A stretch of 14,104 bases of DNA from Anaerolineales bacterium (lineage in GTDB: Bacteria > Chloroflexota > Anaerolineae > Anaerolineales > JABWBV01), in contig JALUWE010000167.1 of assembly GCA_027019845.1 (NCBI GenBank), positions 1 to 14,104 of the forward strand, given 5' to 3'. Numbering within the stretch: position 1 is the first letter of the stretch; each line of letters opens with the position of its first letter. Below the pieces are notes generated by a model. That model was not told the origin of the DNA, did no database searches, and saw only the letters and a program-made list of their open reading frames with translations. Positions 8,116 to 14,104 of the stretch are shown in pieces. The position numbers and the translations under genes are program-made.

Positions 8116-9186
8116 ATGGATCAAACAACTGCATTATTGAAACGATTAACCGAGGCGCACGGTGTCCCCGGGTATGAAGCCCCTGTGCGCGCGGTTGTGC
8201 GTGAATTTTTAGCCGGCCTGGGGGAACTCTCTCAGGACAAAATGGGCAGCGTGATCTGCACCAAGCGCGGCGCGGCTGCCTCCCCCCGTGTGATGCTGGC
8301 CGGCCACATGGACGAGATTGGCTTTATGGTCAAGCACATCACCAAAGAGGGCTTTTTGCGCTTTTTGCCCTTGGGTGGCTGGTTTGATCAGGTCTTGCTC
8401 GGCCAACGCGTGATCATCAAAACTCGCCAGGGAGACGTGGTGGGCACCATCGGCTCCAAACCGCCCCATCTATTGCCCGCAGACGAACGCAACAAAGTGG
8501 TCAAAAAGCGGGATATGTACATCGACATTGGCGCGACCAGCCAAAAGGAGGTCGAAGCCGCGGGGGTGCGCGTGGGCGATCCGGTCATCCCACGAGCCGA
8601 TTTCGTGGTGCTCAACAACGGCAAAGCCTATCTTTCCAAAGCCTTCGACGACCGGGTGGGCACTGCCCTGGTGATCGCTGCCTTGCAAGCCTTACAACAA
8701 CAGGAGCACCCCAACACCGTGTACGGCGCGGTCACCGTGCAGGAGGAAGTCGGCCTGCGCGGCGCGCGCACCAGCGTTTGGGCCGTCGATCCCGATGTCG
8801 CCATCATTCTGGAGTCGGACATCGCCGGGGACGTGCCCGGCATCAAACCCGAACAATCCTCGATCAAACTCGGCGCAGGCCCGACCATGGTGGTGTACGA
8901 CCGCTCCATGATCCCCAATCTCGCACTGCGCAACTTCGTCTCGGACACTGCCGAAGAGATCGGCGTCCCCTTGCAGTTTTCCGCCATCGAGGGCGGTGGC
9001 ACCGACGGGGGCGCGATTCACCAATACAAAACCGGCGTGCCCACCGTGGTGCTGGGTGTGGCTGCCCGGCACATCCACTCCCACAGCTCGATCATCCACC
9101 GCGAAGACTTCGACAACGCGGTAAAATTACTCACCGCGTTGCTCACCCGTCTGGACGCGGAAACGGTAGCATCGTTCACCGCCTGA
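8116..9186 (+). CDS. M42-family metallopeptidase (glutamyl aminopeptidase/FrvX type)
   Basis: The 356-aa protein has the complete metal site of the M42 family of dinuclear aminopeptidases. His64 and Asp66 lie in AGHMDEIG, Asp178 in KAFDDRVG, the catalytic and ligand Glu pair 210-211 in QEEVGLRGA, Asp235 in ESDIAGD, and His321 in RHIHSHSS. GGGTDGGAI (293-301) and the C-terminal REDFDNAVKLL helix also fit. Members form large tetrahedral cytosolic assemblies that trim peptides from the N-terminus. Substrate preference cannot be read from sequence. The ATG at 8116 matches the family N-terminus (LLKRLTEAHGVPGYE), but the ribosome-binding site before it is weak. It has its own promoter and a hairpin after its stop, so it appears to be a single-gene unit. 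Confidence 0.93.
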   Translation: MDQTTALLKRLTEAHGVPGYEAPVRAVVREFLAGLGELSQDKMGSVICTKRGAAASPRVMLAGHMDEIGFMVKHITKEGFLRFLPLGGWFDQVLLGQRVIIKTRQGDVVGTIGSKPPHLLPADERNKVVKKRDMYIDIGATSQKEVEAAGVRVGDPVIPRADFVVLNNGKAYLSKAFDDRVGTALVIAALQALQQQEHPNTVYGAVTVQEEVGLRGARTSVWAVDPDVAIILESDIAGDVPGIKPEQSSIKLGAGPTMVVYDRSMIPNLALRNFVSDTAEEIGVPLQFSAIEGGGTDGGAIHQYKTGVPTVVLGVAARHIHSHSSIIHREDFDNAVKLLTALLTRLDAETVASFTA

Positions 9187-9192
9187 AACTTG

Positions 9193-9220
9193 AGGAAGTT
9201 GCCCGGCAGCTTCCTTTGAC
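9193..9220 (+). terminator. Possible weak intrinsic terminator after the M42 gene
   Basis: AGGAAGTTG (9193-9201) pairs with CAGCTTCCT (9207-9215) as a 9-bp stem with one G-U pair and a CCCGG loop. The following T tract is broken (TTTGACTTT), so termination would be partial. It lies 7 nt past the stop codon and 33 nt before atpA. I saw no clear promoter between it and atpA, so some read-through may feed the ATP synthase genes. Confidence 0.45.
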
Positions 9221-9248
9221 TTTATGAACCGTTTGGCGTGGAGGTACA

Positions 9249-10910
9249 ATGACTGATTTAATCTCTCAAATCACAGCAGACTTGCAAAAACAAATCGACT
9301 CGTTCGAACCGGCTTTTGGCGTGCGGGAGGTTGGCTACGTGATCGAAGCGGGCGACGGCATCGCGCGAGCCAATGGCCTGACCGACGTGCGCGCCCAGGA
9401 GCTGGTCCAGTTCGAGAACGGCGTGATGGGCGTGGCCTTCAACCTGGAGAAGGAAAACGTCGGCATCATCATCATGGGTGAATACTCCGGCATCGAAGAG
9501 GGCACGATGGTGCGCTCTACCGGGCGTATTGCCTCTGTCCCGGTTGGAGATGGCATGATCGGGCGCGTGGTCAACGCCTTGGGCCAGCCCATCGACGGCA
9601 AGGGACCCATTCAGGCCTCCGGTTACCGGCCTGTGGAGCGCATCGCGCCGGGCGTGATCGAGCGCAAAGACGTGGACACACCGGTGATGACCGGCATCAA
9701 GGCGATCGACTCGATGACCCCCATCGGCCGCGGGCAGCGCGAGCTGATCATCGGCGACCGGCAAACCGGCAAAACCGCCATCGCCATCGACACGATCATC
9801 AACCAGAAAGGCAAAGACCTGATCTGTATTTACGTGGCAATCGGGCAGAAGCGTGCTGGTGTGGCCCGTACCATTGCCACCCTGGAAAAATACGGCGCCA
9901 TGGACCACACTGTCGTGGTTGTGGCTGCGGCTGACGAGCCGGCCGCGTTGCAATACCTGGCCCCCTACGCGGGCTGCGCAATCGGCGAGGAGTTCATGGA
10001 AACCGGACGCGACGCGCTGGTGATCTATGACGACCTGTCCAAGCACGCCTGGGCCTACCGCCAGGTTTCGCTGTTGCTGCGTCGCCCGCCGGGCCGCGAA
10101 GCATACCCCGGCGACGTGTTCTACCTCCACTCCCGCCTGCTGGAGCGCGCCGCGCGGCTCGCCGACCATTACGTCATTGTCCCCAAAGATTACCAGGGCG
10201 ATCTGGCCGACAAAGGGGATGGCGTGGACGGCAAGGTCTACACCGGGCCGATTGCTGCACACGACGCGGAAGAAGCCCGCAAGCAAATGGACAACGCGGA
10301 TGACTACAAGATCGCCAAAGTGCGTGGCTCCGGCGGCTCCCTGACCGCGTTGCCGATCATCGAAACCCTGTTGGGCGACGTTTCGGCCTACATTCCTACC
10401 AACGTGATCTCGATCACCGATGGCCAGATTTACCTGGAGAGCAACCTGTTCTACGCCGGTATCCGCCCGGCGGTCAACGTCGGTCTCTCGGTTTCCCGCG
10501 TGGGCGGCGACGCGCAAAGCAAAGCCATGCGCCAGGTCGCTGGCGGCTTGCGGCTGGACATGGCCGCCTTCCGCGAAGTGGCCGCGTTTGCCCAGTTCGG
10601 CTCCGACCTGGACAAGGCCACCCAGGCACAGCTGACCCGCGGCCAGCGTTTGCAGGAAATTCTCAAGCAGCCGCAATACCAGCCGGTTTCCCTCGAAAAG
10701 CAGATCATCGCCATTTTCGCGGGCACCCGCGGCTATGTGGACGAAATCCCGCTGGAGCGCGTCTCCGAATGGGAAGCCGAGATGCTGCGCTATATGGAAA
10801 CCTCCCATCCCGACATCGGCAAAGCCATCGCGGAAGAACAGCGCATCTCTGACGAAACCGAAGCCCGCCTGCGTGAGGCCCTGGAGGCCTTCAACGCTAC
10901 CTGGTCGTGA
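9249..10910 (+). CDS. atpA: F-type ATP synthase subunit alpha
   Basis: The 553-aa protein is the non-catalytic nucleotide-binding subunit of F1, somewhat longer than the usual 500-515 aa because of a C-terminal extension rich in Glu and Ala. The P-loop is GDRQTGKT (169-176). The alpha signature PAVNVGLSVS is followed by the Arg of SRVGGDAQ that reaches into the beta catalytic site. GGAGG (9240-9244) lies 4 nt before the ATG. The genes usually found upstream (atpB, atpE, atpF, atpH) are absent; the upstream gene is a peptidase. The TGA stop is followed at once by a heptamer array. Confidence 0.97.
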   Translation: MTDLISQITADLQKQIDSFEPAFGVREVGYVIEAGDGIARANGLTDVRAQELVQFENGVMGVAFNLEKENVGIIIMGEYSGIEEGTMVRSTGRIASVPVGDGMIGRVVNALGQPIDGKGPIQASGYRPVERIAPGVIERKDVDTPVMTGIKAIDSMTPIGRGQRELIIGDRQTGKTAIAIDTIINQKGKDLICIYVAIGQKRAGVARTIATLEKYGAMDHTVVVVAAADEPAALQYLAPYAGCAIGEEFMETGRDALVIYDDLSKHAWAYRQVSLLLRRPPGREAYPGDVFYLHSRLLERAARLADHYVIVPKDYQGDLADKGDGVDGKVYTGPIAAHDAEEARKQMDNADDYKIAKVRGSGGSLTALPIIETLLGDVSAYIPTNVISITDGQIYLESNLFYAGIRPAVNVGLSVSRVGGDAQSKAMRQVAGGLRLDMAAFREVAAFAQFGSDLDKATQAQLTRGQRLQEILKQPQYQPVSLEKQIIAIFAGTRGYVDEIPLERVSEWEAEMLRYMETSHPDIGKAIAEEQRISDETEARLREALEAFNATWS

Positions 10911-10973
10911 TCAGTGTTCAGTGAGCAGTATTCAGTATTCAGTGTTCAGTGTTCAGTGTTCAGTAGCCAGTTT
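10911..10973 (+). repeat. Heptamer array, TCAGTGT type, directly after the atpA stop
   Basis: Nine uninterrupted 7-bp units start at the base after the atpA TGA: TCAGTGT, TCAGTGA, GCAGTAT, TCAGTAT, three TCAGTGT, TCAGTAG and CCAGTTT. The array is in the direction of transcription and matches the family at 12006-12089. The rest of the 204-bp atpA-atpG gap (10974-11064) has no gene; it holds only short imperfect repeats such as GAGCGTT and GGAAGYA. Confidence 0.95.
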
Positions 10974-11064
10974 GGATGATCACCCAACCAGGGAGCGTTA
11001 GAGCGTTCAACGAACCACGGAACCAAGAACGGCGTAGGAAGCAGGAAGTAGGGCCAACGTACCC

Positions 11065-11106
11065 ACCAATCAATCACCTAACCAACAGCCACCTAACCAC
11101 CTAACC
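11065..11106 (+). repeat. ACCTAACC-type leader repeats before atpG
   Basis: ACCTAACC occurs three times (11076-11083, 11091-11098, 11099-11106), the last two in tandem. The 22-bp stretch 11065-11086 matches 12097-12118, just before atpD, at 20 of 22 positions, including the identical 12-mer CACCTAACCAAC. The region between here and the atpG ATG is C/A-rich and has no Shine-Dalgarno sequence. Confidence 0.75.
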
Positions 11107-11114
11107 GACACCTT

Positions 11115-12011
11115 ATGGCATCAGCACGAGAAATGCGGCTCCGCATTCGGAGCATCAAAAACATCTCCCAGGTCACCCGCGCGTTGCAAGCCGTGAGCGC
11201 CAGCCGGGTACAACGCGCGGTCCAGGCCATGTTGAGTTCCCGTCCCTATGCGACCAAAGCCTGGCAGGTGCTCACCCACATTGCCGGGCAGCCCGGTCGC
11301 TCCAGCTTGCATCCGCTGTTGGCAGAGCGCGATGAAGTAAATCACGTTTTGGTAATCGTGATCAGCGGGGACCGTGGCCTGGCCGGGCCTTACTACACCA
11401 ACCTGTTGCGCTTTGTCTTGCAAACGTACCAGGATTACTCCGTGCCGGTCAGCTACATCGCGGTCGGGCGCAAGGGACGCGACTTACTCTACCGCCGCGG
11501 CAAGAAGATCATAGCCGAATTCAGCGATCTGCCCGCGCATCCCGCCTTTGGCGATGTCTCGGCCATCGGACGGCTGGCCGTGGATGAGTTTCTCGCCGGG
11601 CAGGTGGACGAGGTCCACCTGGTGTACACCGATTACCACAACATGGTGCGCCAGACTCCCACCCGCAAAAAACTGCTCCCCCTGGAGTTCGAGACCACCG
11701 AAGAGCGGGTAGTTGAAATCGGCGCAGCCCACCGCGGCCCTTCCCCGGCATACATTTACGAACCCGGACAGGACGAAATCCTGGACAATATCATCCCGCG
11801 GTTTACGGCTTTGCAAGTCTACCATGCTGTTTTGGAATCTCTGGCAAGCGAACACGCCTCGCGCATGGTCGCTATGAAGAACGCTACCGACAACGCCACC
11901 GAGCTGGCAAAACTGCTGCAACTGGCCTATAACAAAGCCCGCCAACAATCTATCACCAACGAAATACTCGACATCGTCGGCGGCGCAGAAGCCCTTGCGC
12001 AGGCGCAGTGA
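11115..12011 (+). CDS. atpG: F-type ATP synthase subunit gamma
   Basis: The 298-aa protein is the central rotor shaft of F1. Its N-terminal helix MASAREMRLRIRSIKNISQVTRAL and C-terminal helix NATDNATELAKLLQLAYNKARQQSITNEILDIVGG are the coiled-coil termini that turn inside the alpha3beta3 ring. The middle domain (VIVISGDRGLAGPYYTNL; YIAVGRKGRDLL) is typical. The start is fixed by the conserved N-terminus although no Shine-Dalgarno sequence precedes it. The final Gln codon and TGA stop are the first bases (CAGTGA) of a heptamer array. The gene is bracketed by two direct-repeat arrays, unlike the tightly packed atpD-atpC pair. Confidence 0.96.
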   Translation: MASAREMRLRIRSIKNISQVTRALQAVSASRVQRAVQAMLSSRPYATKAWQVLTHIAGQPGRSSLHPLLAERDEVNHVLVIVISGDRGLAGPYYTNLLRFVLQTYQDYSVPVSYIAVGRKGRDLLYRRGKKIIAEFSDLPAHPAFGDVSAIGRLAVDEFLAGQVDEVHLVYTDYHNMVRQTPTRKKLLPLEFETTEERVVEIGAAHRGPSPAYIYEPGQDEILDNIIPRFTALQVYHAVLESLASEHASRMVAMKNATDNATELAKLLQLAYNKARQQSITNEILDIVGGAEALAQAQ

Positions 12012-12089
12012 ACAGTGAACAGTGTTCAGTGTTCAGTATTCAGTGTTCAGTATTCAGTGTTCAGTATTCAGTGTTCAGTATTCAGTATT
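12006..12089 (+). repeat. Heptamer array, CAGTRTT type, containing the atpG stop
   Basis: Twelve uninterrupted 7-bp units run from 12006: two CAGTGAA, two CAGTGTT, then CAGTATT and CAGTGTT in near alternation, ending with two CAGTATT and a decayed CGGTCTA. The first unit holds the last atpG codon (CAG) and the TGA stop. It is the longest and cleanest array in the window and is in direct orientation to 10911-10973. Confidence 0.95.
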
Positions 12090-12096
12090 CGGTCTA

Positions 12097-12118
12097 ACCA
12101 ATAAACCACCTAACCAAC
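12097..12118 (+). repeat. ACCTAACC-type leader motif before atpD
   Basis: This 22-bp block matches 11065-11086 in the atpG leader at 20 of 22 positions, ending in the shared CACCTAACCAAC. It sits between the heptamer array and the atpD ribosome-binding site, the same order as before atpG. Confidence 0.7.
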
Positions 12119-12136
12119 TCTCCCCTGGAGGCAAGA

Positions 12137-13540
12137 ATGGCAAAAGCAACCGGACGCATCGTTCAGATTCAAGGCGCGGTATTGGACGTCGAATTTCCGC
12201 CCGGTGAACTTCCCGAAATTTTCGACGCGGTCGAAGTCCCCCTCGAAGGTCAGAAATACCCGCTGGTATTGGAGGTGCAAAAGCACCTGGGCAACGGATG
12301 GGTGCGCTGCGTGGCCATGGATACCACCGATGGCCTCAAGCGCGGCATGACCGCCATAAACACCGGCGCGCCGATCAAAGTACCGGTCGGTGAAGCCGCG
12401 TTAGGCCGCGTCTTCAACGTATTGGGACGCCCGGTGGACGGCAGACCCGAAGCAGAAGCCGAGGTGTACTACCCCATTCACCGCCCGGCCCCCTCCCTGG
12501 AGGAACAATCCGCCGGGGTCGAAGTGTTCGAAACCGGCCTGAAGGTGATCGACCTGATCGCCCCCTTCACCAAAGGCGGTAAAACCGGCATCTTCGGCGG
12601 CGCAGGCGTGGGCAAAACAGTGCTCATTCAAGAGCTGATCCGCTCCATCGCCACCGTTCACAAAGGCAATTCCGTGTTCGCCGGTGTGGGGGAGCGCACC
12701 CGCGAGGGCACCCAGATGTACCGCGAAATGATCGAGTCCGGCGTGCTCAAAGACACCGTGCTGGTGTACGGCCAGATGAACGAACCCCCCGGCGTCCGCC
12801 TGCGGGTTGGCCTGACCGCCCTGACCATGGCCGAGTATTTCCGTGACCAGGGACGGGACGTGTTGCTGTTTATCGACAACATCTTCCGCTTCAGCATGTC
12901 CGGCTCCGAGGTGTCCGCGTTGTTGGGCCGTATGCCCTCCGCGGTCGGCTACCAGCCCACCCTGGCGACCGAAATGGGGCAGCTCCAGGAACGCATCACC
13001 TCCACCAAGACCGGCTCGATCACCTCCATGCAGGCGGTGTACGTGCCCGCGGATGACTACTCCGACCCCGCGCCGGTAGCCACCTTCACGCACCTGGACG
13101 CCACCATCGCCCTCGAACGCGCCATCGCAGACAAAGGCATCTATCCGGCTGTGGACCCGCTGGCCTCCACCTCCCGTATCTTGGACCCCAACATCGTCGG
13201 GGAAGAGCACTACACCACGGCCCGCGGGGTGCAGCAGGTGCTCCAACGCTATAAAGACCTGCAAGACATCATCGCCATTTTGGGCGTGGACGAGTTGAGC
13301 GAGGAAGACAAGCTGGTGGTTGGGCGTGCTCGCAAGCTGGAACGCTTTTTCTCCCAACCCATGTTCGTGGCGGAGCAATTTACCGGCCTGGAGGGGCGCT
13401 ACGTTCCTCTGCGCGAGACCGTGCGCGGCTTCCGCGAAATCCTGGATGGCAAACACGATGACCTGCCCGAACAGGCCTTTTACATGGTGGGCGGCATCGA
13501 CGAAGCCGTGGAAAAAGCCAAACGCCTCAGCGAGGGATAA
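12137..13540 (+). CDS. atpD: F-type ATP synthase subunit beta
   Basis: The 467-aa protein is the catalytic subunit of F1, of normal length. The P-loop is GGAGVGKT (154-161). The catalytic Glu and adjacent Arg are residues 186-187 in VGERTREG. FIDNIFRFSMSGSEVSALLGRMPSAVGYQPTLA holds the Walker B Asp and the catalytic loop, and VDELSEEDKL contains the DELSEED element that contacts gamma and epsilon. GGAGG (12127-12131) lies 5 nt before the ATG. The stop is 2 nt before atpC, whose ribosome-binding site (GAGGG) lies in the last codons of atpD, so the two are translated together. Confidence 0.98.
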   Translation: MAKATGRIVQIQGAVLDVEFPPGELPEIFDAVEVPLEGQKYPLVLEVQKHLGNGWVRCVAMDTTDGLKRGMTAINTGAPIKVPVGEAALGRVFNVLGRPVDGRPEAEAEVYYPIHRPAPSLEEQSAGVEVFETGLKVIDLIAPFTKGGKTGIFGGAGVGKTVLIQELIRSIATVHKGNSVFAGVGERTREGTQMYREMIESGVLKDTVLVYGQMNEPPGVRLRVGLTALTMAEYFRDQGRDVLLFIDNIFRFSMSGSEVSALLGRMPSAVGYQPTLATEMGQLQERITSTKTGSITSMQAVYVPADDYSDPAPVATFTHLDATIALERAIADKGIYPAVDPLASTSRILDPNIVGEEHYTTARGVQQVLQRYKDLQDIIAILGVDELSEEDKLVVGRARKLERFFSQPMFVAEQFTGLEGRYVPLRETVRGFREILDGKHDDLPEQAFYMVGGIDEAVEKAKRLSEG

Positions 13541-13542
13541 CC

Positions 13543-14013
13543 ATGCCCATTCGATGCGAGATCGTTTCCCAGGATCGGCTGGTCTGGGAGGGGGATGCAG
13601 ACATCGTGGTGCTGCCCGGAACCGATGGCGAAATGGGAATCCTGCCCAACCATGCGCCCGTTCTCACTACCCTCAACTACGGGATCATCAAAGTGCGCAG
13701 CCAGGGCCGCGAAGAGGTGTTCACCGTCGCGGGCGGTGTGGCCGAGATTCAGCCCACCATTGTGACGGTATTGGCCGACGCGGCCGAAAACGTGGCCGAG
13801 ATCGACGTGGCGCGCGCCCAGGCAGCCCGCGAGCGCGCCGAGGCCTTCTTGAAAGAAGGGCCTCCCCCGGACACCGACGCGTACCTGCGTATGGAGGCCG
13901 CGTTGCGGCGCTCTAACCTGCGCCTGGAGGCCGTGCGTCGCTACCGGCGGGGCGGCAGCCAAATCCCCGGTCTTCAGAGCCAGTCATCCGGCGGAGAAGA
14001 CCGGAACGCGTAA
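13543..14013 (+). CDS. atpC: F-type ATP synthase subunit epsilon
   Basis: The 156-aa protein starts MPIRCEIVSQDRLVWEGDADIVVLPGTDGEMGILPNHAPVLTTL, the N-terminal beta-sandwich of epsilon that joins gamma to the c-ring. The C-terminal helical hairpin is present (ARAQAARERAEAFL; AYLRMEAALRRSNLRLEAV), the part that can inhibit ATP hydrolysis in many bacteria. It is longer than the common 130-140 aa because of a Gly/Ser/Gln-rich tail. It is translationally close to atpD and is followed by mreB after 2 nt. Confidence 0.95.
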   Translation: MPIRCEIVSQDRLVWEGDADIVVLPGTDGEMGILPNHAPVLTTLNYGIIKVRSQGREEVFTVAGGVAEIQPTIVTVLADAAENVAEIDVARAQAARERAEAFLKEGPPPDTDAYLRMEAALRRSNLRLEAVRRYRRGGSQIPGLQSQSSGGEDRNA

Positions 14014-14015
14014 TC

Positions 14016-14104
14016 ATGGCGCTTTTCTCCAAAGATTTGGGGATCGACCTGGGCACCTCCTTCATCCGCATCGCGGAAGGGGGGGAAACGCTGCTGGAAG
14101 AACC
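14016..14104 (+). CDS. mreB: MreB-like actin-family protein, 3'-truncated by window edge
   Basis: Twenty-nine complete codons are visible: MALFSKDLGIDLGTSFIRIAEGGETLLEE. The phosphate-1 loop DLGIDLGTS near the N-terminus, followed by a short strand and LLEEP, matches the start of MreB, the rod-shape filament protein. The usual residues after GIDLGT are A/S-N-T/V; here SFI is less common, so another actin-fold member such as a PilM-like or Mbl protein cannot be excluded. It starts 2 nt past the atpC stop; a GGAG about 20 nt upstream is too distant to be a strong ribosome-binding site. Confidence 0.75.
   Translation, partial: MALFSKDLGIDLGTSFIRIAEGGETLLEE

Noticed and set aside
9216..9250. Promoter directly before atpA (TTGACT with TACAAT)
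   Set aside because: The spacing is 23 bp and the -10-like hexamer overlaps the start codon, so it cannot serve as a normal promoter.
9258..10808. Long minus-strand open frame (516 codons) opposite atpA, and a similar one opposite atpD (12401-13456)
   Set aside because: Both lie wholly within highly conserved ATP synthase genes and have the composition typical of antisense frames; no ribosome-binding site or family match was seen.
10911..10973. CRISPR array
   Set aside because: Units are 7-9 bp, contiguous and without spacers, and no cas genes are nearby. These are simple tandem repeats.
12022..12207. Small open frames made of Phe-Ser-Val-Gln-Tyr-Ser-Val repeats (also near 3035-3277 and 3131-3316)
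   Set aside because: They are translations of the heptamer arrays, which lack stops in most frames; they have no independent start signals and run into other genes or the MITE.

Overview
The window looks like a GC-rich chromosomal segment of a Chloroflexota bacterium, probably Anaerolineae-like. This placement is an inference from protein style, the mix of form II cox genes with a yebC-ruvC-ruvA block, and short tandem repeats packed into operon junctions; no rRNA or other marker here settles it. All genes are intact except the two cut by the window edges.

Layout. (1) Positions 1-4791, minus strand: an aerobic molybdenum hydroxylase locus, transcribed coxG, a MoeA-like molybdopterin-binding protein gene, then coxS, coxL and the 5' end of coxM. 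CoxS (2 x [2Fe-2S]), CoxL (Mo active site, form II motif AYRGAGR) and CoxM (FAD) would form the enzyme; CoxG and the MoeA-like protein are accessory or maturation factors. A strong promoter (TTGACA, 17 bp, TATCAT) precedes coxG. The gap between the MoeA-like gene and coxS is filled by two opposed heptamer arrays and a 143-bp mobile-element-like repeat. (2) Positions 5000-7842, plus strand: yebC, ruvC, ruvA and proC, covering a YebC/TACO1-family factor, Holliday-junction processing (no ruvB here) and proline synthesis. (3) Positions 7866-8115: a second copy of the 143-bp repeat, then a promoter for an M42 metallopeptidase (8116-9186). (4) Positions 9249-14013: the catalytic part of F-type ATP synthase, atpA, atpG, atpD and atpC, without atpB/E/F/H immediately upstream, followed 2 nt later by the start of mreB.

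The most unusual content is between genes. Junctions are of two kinds: overlapping or nearly so (coxG/moeA-like, coxS/coxL, coxL/coxM, yebC/ruvC, atpD/atpC, atpC/mreB), or holding short tandem repeats. In five same-strand junctions a heptamer array starts at the stop codon of the upstream gene, and in four of them the stop codon is itself part of the first units. Two unrelated heptamer families (CAGTRTT and CGTRAAG) do this. A nonamer array lies directly against the ruvA start. The 143-bp repeat has terminal inverted repeats, 7-bp flanking duplications and a compensatory base-pair change between its two copies, so it looks like a structured MITE-type element.
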